Shown here: positions 7,924-16,921 of the stretch, piece by piece
Numbering within the stretch: the first letter of the stretch is position 1
Layout: each line of letters begins with the position of its first letter
DNA from: Kineothrix sp. MB12-C1
GTDB lineage: Bacteria; Bacillota; Clostridia; Lachnospirales; Lachnospiraceae
Length of the DNA: 64,000 nucleotides
Direction: 5' to 3'
Assembly (NCBI RefSeq): GCF_030863805.1
Contig: NZ_CP132957.1
Location: 3,100,001 to 3,164,000 of the forward strand
Program-made: the position numbers and the translations under genes
Notes under the pieces: model-generated
Seen by the model: only the letters and a program-made list of their open reading frames with translations
Told to the model about the DNA's origin: nothing
Database searches by the model: none

Positions 7924-8610
7924 ATGAGTAAAAGGGTATTAGTTGTAGACGATGAGAAATTAATAGTGAAGGGTATCCGGTTTAGTCTGGAACAGGACGG
8001 TATGGAGGTAGACTGCGCCTATGATGGAGAAGAAGCGCTTTCCTTTGCGAAGGGTAGGGAATATGATATTATCCTTCTGGATGTAATGCTTCCTAAGCTC
8101 ACCGGTTTCGAAGTGTGCCAGCAGATTCGGGAATTTTCCAGTGTTCCTATCGTTATGCTCACGGCAAAGGGTGATGATATGGATAAGATTCTGGGGTTGG
8201 AATACGGTGCTGACGATTACATTACCAAGCCCTTTAATATTCTGGAAGTTAAGGCTAGAATCCGGGCGATTATGCGACGGACAGTGAAAAAAGAGAAGAC
8301 AGCCGAGGCTTCTAAGATGATAGAGAGCAAGGATGTGAAGCTGGATTGTGAGGGAAGAAGAGTATATATCTCCGGGAAAGAAATTAACCTGACAGCAAAA
8401 GAGTTCGAGGTATTAGAGCTTCTTATGACCAATCCCAATAAGGTATACAGTAGGGAAGGACTTCTTAAAATTGTGTGGGGAGCAGATTATCCCGGTGATG
8501 TCCGTACAGTAGATGTTCATATCCGAAGACTTCGCGAAAAGATAGAGGTAAATCCGAGTGAGCCTAAATATGTGCATACCAAGTGGGGAGTAGGGTATTA
8601 TTATGCGTGA
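7924..8610 (+). CDS. OmpR/PhoB-type response regulator
   Basis: 228 residues: receiver domain (1-120) with DD at 9-10, phospho-acceptor Asp53 in ILLDVMLPKL, Thr80 and Lys102 (TKPF), then a winged-helix DNA-binding domain (about 130-228) ending WGVGYYYA. It is followed at 18 bases by its sensor kinase, so the two form a two-component pair. AGAGGTGTGAA precedes the ATG. Target genes cannot be told from sequence. Confidence 0.95.
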   Translation: MSKRVLVVDDEKLIVKGIRFSLEQDGMEVDCAYDGEEALSFAKGREYDIILLDVMLPKLTGFEVCQQIREFSSVPIVMLTAKGDDMDKILGLEYGADDYITKPFNILEVKARIRAIMRRTVKKEKTAEASKMIESKDVKLDCEGRRVYISGKEINLTAKEFEVLELLMTNPNKVYSREGLLKIVWGADYPGDVRTVDVHIRRLREKIEVNPSEPKYVHTKWGVGYYYA

Positions 8611-8627
8611 TTGGGCGGGGTTCTACC

Positions 8628-10109
8628 ATGGAAATTAGAGTTGAAAATATGTTGAAGCAATTTAAAATTCTTAAGAGTCTTAAGGCACGGATCTTTATTA
8701 TCGTTTTCCTGATCGGTATGATTCCGAGTATGATTATTCGGTATGCCATATTAGAGAACTATGAAGACCGTGCTGTCAATTTGCGTATGTCCGATGTGCA
8801 GAATCAGTTGAAGATTATTGCGAATCATCTGATTACATACAATTATCTGCACGATACCTCTTCTGAAGTAATTAACGCGGAGTTAGAGCAATTATCCAAT
8901 CTTTACGATGGCCGTGTTATCATTATTAATTCCAATCTGAAAGTTATTAAAGATACTTATGCCATAGGTGAGGGCAAAACAATTATTACCGAGGAGGTAA
9001 TAAAGTGCCTGAAAGAAGGAAAAGGTGTATCCAACTATGATAAGGAGAATGGCTATATAGAAATGACTACTCCGATTATAGAGGCTAAGGCGGATGAGCA
9101 GTCAGAGGAAGGAAATAAGAAAAAAGATACGGTAAGGGGCGTTATGTTGACGGGAGTATCCACGGATAACATTATGACGACGATAGATATTCTGAGCCGT
9201 AAGGCAATGATTATGGAAATTCTCATGTTGTTTATTATCTTCGTCATCGCTTTTATGCTTTCCAAGGTGCTTATCAGGCCCTTCGACAGGGTAACGAAGG
9301 CCATTAGCGAAGTGAAGGAAGGGTTTACGGACGAGCCGGTTTCTGTCTCTGATTACTTGGAAACAGAGCATATCGTAGATGCATTTAATCAGTTGGTCAA
9401 TCGGATGAAAGTATTAGACAATTCTAGGCAAGAGTTCGTATCCAACGTCTCCCATGAGTTAAAAACACCGATTACCTCCATGAAAGTATTGGCGGACGCC
9501 CTGTTGTCGCAGGAAAATGTACCGGAGGAGCTGTATCGGGAATTCCTGGTGGATATTGCGGAAGAAATCGATAGAGAGGATAAGATCATTAACGATCTGC
9601 TCGCTCTTGTGAAAATGGATAAAAAGGTATCGGCATTAAATATAAGTGTAGTGGATATCAATGCGTTAACGGAGATTATCTTGAAGCGCTTGCGCCCGAT
9701 TGCGAGAAAGCGCGATATCGAGGTTATCTTCGAAAGCAAACGCCCGGTAGTGGCGGAAGTGGATGAGGTGAAGTTGACGCTCGTTATTACCAACCTGGTG
9801 GAAAATGCGATTAAATATAATCATGAGCAAGGCTGGGTTAAGGTTATTTTAGATGCGGATTATCAATTCTTTACCTTGGAAATTATGGATTCAGGTATTG
9901 GTATTCCGGAAGATTCCCTGGAACAGATTTATGAGCGTTTCTATCGGGTGGATAAATCTCATTCGAGGGAAATCGGCGGAACCGGGCTTGGACTTTCCAT
10001 TGCCAGGAATGCGGTATTGATGCATAGAGGATCGATTAAAGCATTCAGTGTGGAGGGGGAAGGTACTACTTTTACGGTGAAGCTGCCGCTTAATTACGTC
10101 ACAGCTTAA
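8628..10109 (+). CDS. Membrane sensor histidine kinase
   Basis: 493 residues from ATG 8628. Two membrane segments (about 15-35 and 195-215) enclose an extracytoplasmic sensing domain; then a HAMP linker, HisKA with the phospho-His in FVSNVSHELKTPITSM, and HATPase_c with the N box (VENAIKYN), G1 (DSGIGIP), and GTGLGLSI. This is the partner of the response regulator just upstream. The layout is like WalK/PhoR-type kinases. The ribosome site before ATG 8628 (GGGCGGGG) is weak; an internal ATG at 8649 region is possible. Confidence 0.93.
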   Translation: MEIRVENMLKQFKILKSLKARIFIIVFLIGMIPSMIIRYAILENYEDRAVNLRMSDVQNQLKIIANHLITYNYLHDTSSEVINAELEQLSNLYDGRVIIINSNLKVIKDTYAIGEGKTIITEEVIKCLKEGKGVSNYDKENGYIEMTTPIIEAKADEQSEEGNKKKDTVRGVMLTGVSTDNIMTTIDILSRKAMIMEILMLFIIFVIAFMLSKVLIRPFDRVTKAISEVKEGFTDEPVSVSDYLETEHIVDAFNQLVNRMKVLDNSRQEFVSNVSHELKTPITSMKVLADALLSQENVPEELYREFLVDIAEEIDREDKIINDLLALVKMDKKVSALNISVVDINALTEIILKRLRPIARKRDIEVIFESKRPVVAEVDEVKLTLVITNLVENAIKYNHEQGWVKVILDADYQFFTLEIMDSGIGIPEDSLEQIYERFYRVDKSHSREIGGTGLGLSIARNAVLMHRGSIKAFSVEGEGTTFTVKLPLNYVTA

Positions 10110-10121
10110 AGGAGAGTGTTA

Positions 10122-11057
10122 ATGAAGAAAAAGTTCATATTTTTGCTTATGATGTTTTGTCTGCTCTTCGTAATGACGTCCTGCGGAGGGGAAGAAGTGG
10201 TGGATAAAAGTAGGATTTATAAGCTATATGGGGTTAACAAGGATGAGACAAAGATTATTTCCAAGGAATATATTGTAAATACTACGGAGCAAAGTGGTTT
10301 GATTGAGGAGTTGTTGGCGAAACTTTCCGATACTCCGGAAAAGCTGGAATATAAGCCGCCATTGGCAGGAGAATATAAGCTGCTTAACTATTCGGTAGAA
10401 GAAGGACAGCTTATTCTTAATCTCGATGAACATTACAAAGAGTTGCCCGTTACGACAGAAGTTCTAGTACGTGCGGCAATTGTACGGACGATGACTCAGG
10501 TGAAAGGAATCGATTATGTTTCCTTTTATGTTAACGATGTTCCTCTTACGGATAATGACGGCAATGTGCTCTTAACAATGTCGGCGGATATGTTCATCGA
10601 TAATGCGGGCAGCGAGATCAACTCTCATGAAAAGGCTACCCTTCGGCTTTATTTCGCGAATAAGGAGGGGAATAAACTGATCGGGGCAAGCAGAAAGCTC
10701 GTTTATAACACTAATATTTCTATGGAAAAACTCATTGTAGAGCAGTTGATTTCCGGTCCCAGTGAACAGATGAAGAATGAAATTTATCCTACTATAAATC
10801 CGGATACGAAAGTAATAAGCGCTACGATTAAAGACGGTATTTGTTATGTGAATCTAAGCGAACAATTTCTAACTACTACGAGCAATGTAACATCGGAGGT
10901 TACCATATATTCGTTAGCTAATTCTCTTGTGGAGCTGCCCAATGTCAATAAGGTACAGATTGCAGTGGATGGAGAGACGAATCTTATGTTTCGGGAAAAT
11001 ATAAGTCTTGTTATGCCGTTTGAACGAAATCTGGATATTGTAACGACAGCCGAGTAA
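10122..11057 (+). CDS. GerMN-domain lipoprotein
   Basis: 311 residues. Signal peptide with lipobox (FVMTSCGGEE), so probably anchored to the outer face of the membrane. Two GerMN repeats follow (about 45-165 and 175-300), seen from the paired motifs VRAAIVRTMTQVKGIDYVSFYVND and IYSLANSLVELPNVNKVQIAVDG. GerM of Bacillus is needed for sporulation and germination. Placed right after the sensor kinase (12-base gap, AAAGGAGA before the ATG), so probably co-transcribed; its link to the two-component system is inferred from position only. Confidence 0.82.
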   Translation: MKKKFIFLLMMFCLLFVMTSCGGEEVVDKSRIYKLYGVNKDETKIISKEYIVNTTEQSGLIEELLAKLSDTPEKLEYKPPLAGEYKLLNYSVEEGQLILNLDEHYKELPVTTEVLVRAAIVRTMTQVKGIDYVSFYVNDVPLTDNDGNVLLTMSADMFIDNAGSEINSHEKATLRLYFANKEGNKLIGASRKLVYNTNISMEKLIVEQLISGPSEQMKNEIYPTINPDTKVISATIKDGICYVNLSEQFLTTTSNVTSEVTIYSLANSLVELPNVNKVQIAVDGETNLMFRENISLVMPFERNLDIVTTAE

Positions 11058-11090
11058 GGCTAGGGAGATTATGATAAGAGGGGGAAGTAA

Positions 11091-13385
11091 ATGAAAAGAC
11101 CATTGTGTCTGCTTTGCCTGATTTTCACTGCCGTGCTCGTCTGGTGTATGCGATTAATGCCGATGCCTGTCCCTGATTATGGAAGGTGGGATGGGCAGAG
11201 GCTGACAGTGGAAGGTCAGGTGTACCAAAAAGAATATCGAAGTTTTACAAAGCGAAATAATACAATCTATCATTTTTCAAAAAATGATTCTTCGGGGGAA
11301 ACTTCAGGAGAATCTTCAACAGAGGCGCTTGTCCTCTATCTGACATCAATTCATATTTCAAACGATTCTATCAATATTCCTCAAAATCAATTACAAAATA
11401 TTATGTGTTATATGGAAGCCGGAACGGAGCCGCCCATTGGAAGCAGAGTACGAGTGGAGGGTGTCATTCAATGTTTTTCAGAAGCGACTAATCCGGGAGA
11501 ATTCGATATGAGAAGATATCATCATATTATGAAGCTGGACTTTAAATTGAATAAGGCGAGTGTAGAAGCCAGAAGTGTGGAGTACAGCAAATGGAGAGAA
11601 GGCCTTTATCTTGTGAAGAAGAAATTCACACATACGCTGGAACGCTGCTTCTCTGAAAGAGATGCCTCAATTATGAAAGCAATGCTGCTGGGCGATACAG
11701 GAAATCTGGATAAAGAAATTAAGCAGCTTTATCAGCAGAGTGGAATCATACATATTTTATCCATATCAGGACTTCATATTTCTATGATAGGAATGGGGAT
11801 ATATAGGCTGTTCACCCTATGCCGGATACCCGGAAAAGTTAGTGCTGTTTTTTGTATTATTGTCATATGCGGTTATGGAATTATGACCGGGATGGGAGCC
11901 TCCGCGGTACGAGCCATTATAATGTTCGGATTGCATTTGTCGGCCAAATTAGTCGGGCGTACTTATGATATGCTCACTGCTCTTATGTTGGCAGCGGTAC
12001 TTTTGCTGGTAGAGCAGCCAAGATATGTGGAGCACAGCGGCTTTCTATTCTCCTTTAGTGCGATAGCAGCTCTCGGCTTACTAGTCCCTGTTTTTCGGAG
12101 GAAAGAGAAAAGGGGGAGATGCAAGAATCTGACGAAGGTCCTTCATCAATTTTATGAAGCTCTTTTATCCGGAATTGTAGTCGCTCTTATTCAGCTCCCG
12201 GTTCATCTCTTTTTCTATTATCAGTTCCCTCTTTATTCTATCTTTCTCAATCTTCTCATCATTCCCCTTGCGACCATTGTGATGTATAACGGTATGTTCT
12301 GTATGCTGGCAGGTGGCCTGCTTCCCTGGATAGGGAAGAAGGCAGCCTACCTTAATGCGGCAATTCTCTGGATCTATGAGGAAAGCTGTATCTTATGTCA
12401 AAAGGCATCTTATGGAAACTACATTGTCGGAAAGCCACAATTATGGCAGGTGGAAGCCTACATACTCCTTATGGCGGTACTGGCTATAATCGGGAAAAAG
12501 ATGTCCGGATGGTGGAAGCTGCAATGGGTACTGTTATCTCTATCTCTTCTCGTATTCCGGGGAGGGAGCGGGCTTTCCGTAACAGCGATCGATGTAGGGC
12601 AGGGAGACAGTATACATATAAGAAGCGATATGGGAAAGAATTATCTTATAGATGGAGGGAGTACGAGTAAAACTGATGTGGGAAGCTATCAGATTCTTCC
12701 TTATTTGAAATCCCAGGGAGTGGGAAGTTTGGATGCTGTATTCGTAACCCATGCGGACGAAGACCATTGTAATGGTATTGCAACTTTGATAGAGGGGGCA
12801 GGAGAAGGAGGAATTGATATACGATGCCTAATCCTTCCCGATGTGGAGGAAGGATCGAGAAATGAACGGTATCGAAGTTTGAAGGAGGAAGCGGAGGAAA
12901 AAGGGATTATTGTGAAGTATATGAGCAGGGGACAGCAGTTCACAGATGGCAGTATGAAAATACTCTGTATGCACCCTGAGGAAGATTATCATACAAAAGA
13001 GGCGAACGAATATTCTCTCGTTCTCTACCTTACCTATGGCAGCTTCCAGGCTCTTTTTACAGGAGACGTAGAAGGGGCAGGGGAAGAGAAGGTAAAAGGA
13101 AGCATAAGAGCCATAAGAGAAGAAGCGGATTGGGAAAAGGGAATTACACTTTTGAAGGTAGCCCATCATGGCTCGAAGTATTCTACCGATGAAGAGATAC
13201 TTGAATTACTGCAACCGAAAATAGCACTTATCTCTTGTGGGGAGAACAATCGGTATGGGCATCCGCATGAGGAACTGTTGGAACGTTTGGAAAAGGAAGA
13301 GTGTGATATATATATGACAAAAGAGGGAGGTGCGATTACAGTATGGACCGATGGGACGAGAATGAGGGTGGAGACATTTCGCTGA
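11091..13385 (+). CDS. comEC: ComEC/Rec2-type DNA uptake channel
   Basis: 764 residues, full ComEC layout: N-terminal membrane anchor and DUF4131-type domain (1-190), the Competence membrane domain (about 190-480; ILSISGLHISMIGMG and GASAVRAIIMF are hallmarks), then a metallo-beta-lactamase domain (about 490-764) with FVTHADEDHCNG and VAHHGSKYSTDEE. Moves single-stranded DNA across the membrane after ComEA binding. Forms a direction-sharing block with the ComEA-like gene. The presence of both suggests at least remnants of natural transformation machinery. Confidence 0.93.
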   Translation: MKRPLCLLCLIFTAVLVWCMRLMPMPVPDYGRWDGQRLTVEGQVYQKEYRSFTKRNNTIYHFSKNDSSGETSGESSTEALVLYLTSIHISNDSINIPQNQLQNIMCYMEAGTEPPIGSRVRVEGVIQCFSEATNPGEFDMRRYHHIMKLDFKLNKASVEARSVEYSKWREGLYLVKKKFTHTLERCFSERDASIMKAMLLGDTGNLDKEIKQLYQQSGIIHILSISGLHISMIGMGIYRLFTLCRIPGKVSAVFCIIVICGYGIMTGMGASAVRAIIMFGLHLSAKLVGRTYDMLTALMLAAVLLLVEQPRYVEHSGFLFSFSAIAALGLLVPVFRRKEKRGRCKNLTKVLHQFYEALLSGIVVALIQLPVHLFFYYQFPLYSIFLNLLIIPLATIVMYNGMFCMLAGGLLPWIGKKAAYLNAAILWIYEESCILCQKASYGNYIVGKPQLWQVEAYILLMAVLAIIGKKMSGWWKLQWVLLSLSLLVFRGGSGLSVTAIDVGQGDSIHIRSDMGKNYLIDGGSTSKTDVGSYQILPYLKSQGVGSLDAVFVTHADEDHCNGIATLIEGAGEGGIDIRCLILPDVEEGSRNERYRSLKEEAEEKGIIVKYMSRGQQFTDGSMKILCMHPEEDYHTKEANEYSLVLYLTYGSFQALFTGDVEGAGEEKVKGSIRAIREEADWEKGITLLKVAHHGSKYSTDEEILELLQPKIALISCGENNRYGHPHEELLERLEKEECDIYMTKEGGAITVWTDGTRMRVETFR

Positions 13386-13431
13386 TGAGAAGATACAATT
13401 TAATTTTATATAAAAATTTTTATAAAATCAC

Positions 13432-13460
13432 TTGACAATTGAAAACTCTTACTATATATT
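13432..13460 (+). promoter_or_regulatory. Sigma-A promoter of ahpC-ahpF
   Basis: TTGACA (13432-13437), 17-base spacer, TATATT (13455-13460). Transcription would start near 13467, inside an AT-rich leader of about 145 bases. Confidence 0.8.
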
Positions 13461-13472
13461 GGAATTATAATT

Positions 13473-13489
13473 ATAGTAATGATTACTAT
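13473..13489. promoter_or_regulatory. PerR-like operator
   Basis: ATAGTAATGATTACTAT is a perfect 8-1-8 palindrome just downstream of the -10 box. It fits the 7-1-7 layout of PerR/Fur-family boxes (consensus TTATAATNATTATAA), and ahpCF is a classic PerR target. Peroxide-responsive repression is inferred. Confidence 0.68.
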
Positions 13490-13613
13490 TATTAAATAAA
13501 TAATATTAATAACAATTTTTAAATAATTAAAAATCTAAAGTTATTAAAATTGTTAAACTAATTAAAAACTTTTTAACTAATCAAAAATATAAAATAACAG
13601 GAGGTAAATGATT

Positions 13614-14177
13614 ATGTCATTAGTAGGAAAAGAGGTATTACCATTTAAGGCGCAGGCTTATCACAACGGGGAATTTGTAGAGGTATCGGATGCGAATTTT
13701 AAAGGACAGTGGAGTATTGTTTGCTTTTATCCCGCTGACTTTACGTTTGTGTGCCCGACAGAGTTAGAAGATTTACAAGATAATTATGAGGAGTTTAAGA
13801 AGCTTGGAGCTGAGGTTTATTCTGTTTCTACAGATACGCATTTTACTCACAAGGCATGGCATGACCACTCGGAAGCAATCGGCAAGCTGACTTATGTTAT
13901 GATTGGAGATCCTTCCCATGAAATCAGCCGTAATTTCGATGTGTTAATCGAAGCTGACGGTTTGGCAGATAGAGGAACGTTCCTCATCGATCCGGATGGA
14001 GTAATTCAGTCAGTAGAGATTAATGCGGGAAATATTGGCCGTGATGCAAGCATTCTGATCAATAAGCTGAAGGCTGCCCAGTATGTAAGGAAGAATCCCA
14101 ATGAAGTATGCCCGGCGAAATGGAAAGAGGGCGGAGCAACATTGAAACCAAGTCTTGATTTAGTAGGAAAGATCTAA
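13614..14177 (+). CDS. ahpC: Peroxiredoxin (alkyl hydroperoxide reductase subunit C)
   Basis: 187 residues, typical 2-Cys AhpC. Peroxidatic Cys47 in [13 protein letters not shown] and resolving Cys166 in NEVCPAKW are both present. Reduces hydrogen and organic peroxides and is itself reduced by AhpF. ATG 13614 is chosen over 13608 because AGGAGGT is 8 bases away. Followed after 12 bases by ahpF, one operon behind a strong promoter and a PerR-like box. Confidence 0.97.
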   Translation: MSLVGKEVLPFKAQAYHNGEFVEVSDANFKGQWSIVCFYPADFTFVCPTELEDLQDNYEEFKKLGAEVYSVSTDTHFTHKAWHDHSEAIGKLTYVMIGDPSHEISRNFDVLIEADGLADRGTFLIDPDGVIQSVEINAGNIGRDASILINKLKAAQYVRKNPNEVCPAKWKEGGATLKPSLDLVGKI

Positions 14178-14189
14178 GGAGCAAGTATT

Positions 14190-15719
14190 ATGATGCTAGA
14201 TGACGAAATTAGAGGACAATTAGCAGAATATTTGAAGCTTTTGGAAAATGATGTGCTGATTAAAGTCAGCGCGGGGTCCGATAATGCATCGGGGGATATG
14301 ATATCCTTAATCGATGAGTTGGCTGACATGTCTCCAAGAATTAAGAAGGAGCAGACAACGCTGCCAAGAACCCCGAGCTTCAGCATTAACCGGGTAGAAG
14401 CGGATAGCGGAGTTTCTTTTGCAGGAATTCCCCTGGGCCACGAGTTTACCTCGTTGGTCCTGGCCCTTTTACAGGTGGGCGGAAGAGCGCCGAAGGTGGA
14501 TGAGAAGTTAATTGACCGGGTGAAGAAACTCGAAGGTGAATACCATTTTGAAACGTATATCAGCTTAAGCTGCCATAACTGTCCGGAGGTAGTACAGGCT
14601 CTGAATGTGATGAGCGTCTTAAATCCCGGAATTAGCCATACTATGGTGGATGGTGCGATATTTAAGGAAGAGGTGGAGAGCAAGGATATTATGGCTGTAC
14701 CGACCGTTTACTTAAATGGGGAAGAGTTCGGTGGCGGTCGGATGACGTTGGAAGAAATTCTGGAGAAATTAGGTAGTGCGTCTGATACTTCCGAGTTCGA
14801 GAAAAAGGAACCTTTTGATGTGCTTGTAGTCGGAAGCGGTCCGGCAGGAGCCAGCGCAGCCATTTATGCGGCGCGCAAAGGTATCCGTACAGGAATTGTT
14901 GCTGAACGCTTCGGCGGGCAGGTGAGAGAGACTTTAGGAATAGAGAACTTAATCAGCGTGGAATATACGGAAGGCCCTGAGTTCGGTGACACCTTAGAAC
15001 GCCATGTGAGAAAATACGATATAGATATTATGAGTTCTAAACGCGTGAAGCGTCTGGAAAGAAAAGAACTCTTGGAAGTCGAATTGGAAAACGGTGCTGT
15101 TTTAAAAAGTAAGACGGTAATTCTTTCCACAGGTGCCCGATGGAGAAATGTAGGAGTACCGGGAGAAGAGAAATTCAAGAACAAAGGAGTTGCTTATTGT
15201 CCTCATTGCGATGGTCCTCTTTTTAAAGATAAGAGGGTAGCGGTAATCGGAGGCGGTAATTCAGGTATTGAAGCAGCCATCGATTTGGCAGGTATTGCCT
15301 CTCATGTAACGGTTCTCGAATTTATGCCGGAGCTGAAAGCAGATGCTATTCTTCAGGAACGCCTTTACAGTCTGCCCAATGTAACGGTTGTGAAAAATGT
15401 TCAGACCAAGGAAATTACGGGAGATCAGAAGGTGAATGGGATTACTTACGCAGACCGCGATACAGGGGAAAACCATCACGTGGAACTGGAAGGAGTATTC
15501 GTTCAGATTGGTCTTGTGGCTAATACAGAGTGGTTAGGTGATACGGTGGAACGGAATCGAATCGGAGAGATTGTTGTGGATAATCACAATGCTACAAGCC
15601 TCCCGGGAGTGTTTGCGGCAGGAGATTGTACTGATAGTGTGTACAAACAGATTATTATTGCTATGGGTTCCGGAGCGACTGCGGCCCTGGGCGCATTTGA
15701 CTATTTAATAAGAAGTTGA
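14190..15719 (+). CDS. ahpF: Alkyl hydroperoxide reductase subunit F
   Basis: 509 residues. N-terminal tandem thioredoxin-fold domain (1-195) with redox pair Cys128/Cys131 (CHNC), then a thioredoxin-reductase-like flavoprotein domain with GSGPAG (FAD) at 215-220, active-site Cys337/Cys340 (CPHC), GGGNSG NADH-binding motif near 357 and ATSLPGVFAAGDCTD near the end. Passes electrons from NADH to AhpC. Reads as intact. A hairpin terminator follows. Confidence 0.96.
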   Translation: MMLDDEIRGQLAEYLKLLENDVLIKVSAGSDNASGDMISLIDELADMSPRIKKEQTTLPRTPSFSINRVEADSGVSFAGIPLGHEFTSLVLALLQVGGRAPKVDEKLIDRVKKLEGEYHFETYISLSCHNCPEVVQALNVMSVLNPGISHTMVDGAIFKEEVESKDIMAVPTVYLNGEEFGGGRMTLEEILEKLGSASDTSEFEKKEPFDVLVVGSGPAGASAAIYAARKGIRTGIVAERFGGQVRETLGIENLISVEYTEGPEFGDTLERHVRKYDIDIMSSKRVKRLERKELLEVELENGAVLKSKTVILSTGARWRNVGVPGEEKFKNKGVAYCPHCDGPLFKDKRVAVIGGGNSGIEAAIDLAGIASHVTVLEFMPELKADAILQERLYSLPNVTVVKNVQTKEITGDQKVNGITYADRDTGENHHVELEGVFVQIGLVANTEWLGDTVERNRIGEIVVDNHNATSLPGVFAAGDCTDSVYKQIIIAMGSGATAALGAFDYLIRS

Positions 15720-15725
15720 TTTTAG

Positions 15726-15767
15726 ATGCTGTTTACCGCAGGATATTCTGTGGTAGGCAGCATTTTG
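15726..15767 (+). terminator. Terminator after ahpF
   Basis: Stem ATGCTGTTTACCGCAG pairing with CTGTGGTAGGCAGCAT, followed by TTTTGTT. Confidence 0.75.
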
Positions 15768-15780
15768 TTCTATAAATAGG

Positions 15781-16004
15781 AAAGTGCTCCTATTAAAGAA
15801 CCGATTGATGCGCAGCTACGCGCGCGGAACAAAAGCTGTGCTGCCAAAAGTTTAAATCGTGAGAGTGTGCGAAGCACACTTTTGTTCTTTAATAGAAAAG
15901 TGCTCCTATTAAAGAACCGATTGATGCGCAGCTACGCGCGCGGAACAAAAGCTGTGCTGCCAAAAGTTTGAATCGCGAGAGTGTGCGAAGCACACTTTTG
16001 TTCT
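15781..16004. repeat. Tandem duplication, two copies of a 116-bp unit
   Basis: Copy 1 starts at 15781 and copy 2 at 15897, each beginning AAAGTGCTCCTATTAAAG and ending with the hairpin AGTGTGC-GAA-GCACACT followed by TTTTGTTCT. The copies differ at only a few bases. The hairpin plus T-rich tail in each looks like a terminator, so the unit may be a duplicated terminator-bearing stretch. No ORF. Together with the ahpF terminator this explains most of the 364-base gap before 16084. Confidence 0.85.
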
Positions 16005-16083
16005 ATGGTTGAATTAATAATGCGATAGTATTAGAATAGTATTATTATTAGGAAGGGAAGGCTGCAGAGGCAGCGATGAGATT

Positions 16084-16896
16084 ATGAGATATGGAGTTAT
16101 TTCTGTAGTGACAAAAAAGCATTCGGAGGCGAAGTTATATACCTATTTTCAAGATAATTCACAGGAAATGGACAGTAATCGTAAAAGACCGGTAGTTTTA
16201 ATTTGCCCGGGAGGCGGTTATGAATTCACTTCCGACAGAGAGGCAGAACCGATTGCTTTGCAATTCCTGGCAATGGGATTCCATGCTTGCGTGCTTCGTT
16301 ACAGTGTAGCGCCGGTTGAGTTCCCCCAAGCATTGTGTGAATTGGCATGGAGTGTGAATTATCTGCGGGAGCATGCGGAAGAATATGGAATTCAAAGTGA
16401 TAAAGTGGTGATAGCGGGTTTTTCTGCAGGAGGGCATCTTGCTGCAAGCCTGGGGACTTATTGGCAGGAAGAGTGGCTGGAAAGGGAAACGGGATTGGCG
16501 GCGGATGATATAAGGCCTAGCGGTCTGATCTTAGCTTATCCTGTAATTACATCGGGAGATTTTGCACATCGCGGTAGCTTTGAGCATTTGATGGGGAGCA
16601 AGAATACTCCAGAGTTAAATGAATATTTGAGCCTTGAAAAACGGGTGACGAAAGATATGCCGCCGGTGTTCGTATGGCATACGAATGCCGATGATGTGGT
16701 TCCGGTGGAAAATACATTGCTTTTGGCAGAAGCAATGAGAAAACAAGGTATTTCCATGGAAGTACATATCTTTCCGGAGGGGGCACACGGATTGGCACTG
16801 GCAAATGAAGAAACCATGGTGAAAAGTGATGGCTTTGGAATAGAACCTCGTTGTCAGAAATGGATTACCATGGCAGGAGAGTGGATGAGGGGATAA
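16084..16896 (+). CDS. Alpha/beta-hydrolase, esterase (BD-FAE/acetyl-esterase type)
   Basis: 270 residues. Seen: oxyanion-hole strand VVLICPGGGYEF, nucleophile elbow GFSAGGHLAASLG, acid in HTNADDVVPVE and the C-terminal His in FPEGAHGLAL, so the full catalytic triad is there. This set is typical of the small cytosolic esterases of gut Firmicutes that remove acetyl groups from xylan oligomers. No signal peptide. The natural substrate is not shown by context: neighbours are DNA-maintenance genes. Confidence 0.83.
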   Translation: MRYGVISVVTKKHSEAKLYTYFQDNSQEMDSNRKRPVVLICPGGGYEFTSDREAEPIALQFLAMGFHACVLRYSVAPVEFPQALCELAWSVNYLREHAEEYGIQSDKVVIAGFSAGGHLAASLGTYWQEEWLERETGLAADDIRPSGLILAYPVITSGDFAHRGSFEHLMGSKNTPELNEYLSLEKRVTKDMPPVFVWHTNADDVVPVENTLLLAEAMRKQGISMEVHIFPEGAHGLALANEETMVKSDGFGIEPRCQKWITMAGEWMRG

Positions 16897-16921
16897 CCTA
16901 TTTGACAGTGAAGGAGAGTTT

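Noticed and set aside
15781-16004. CRISPR array
   Set aside because: Only two adjacent units of 116 bases with no spacers; no array or cas gene is seen anywhere in the window.
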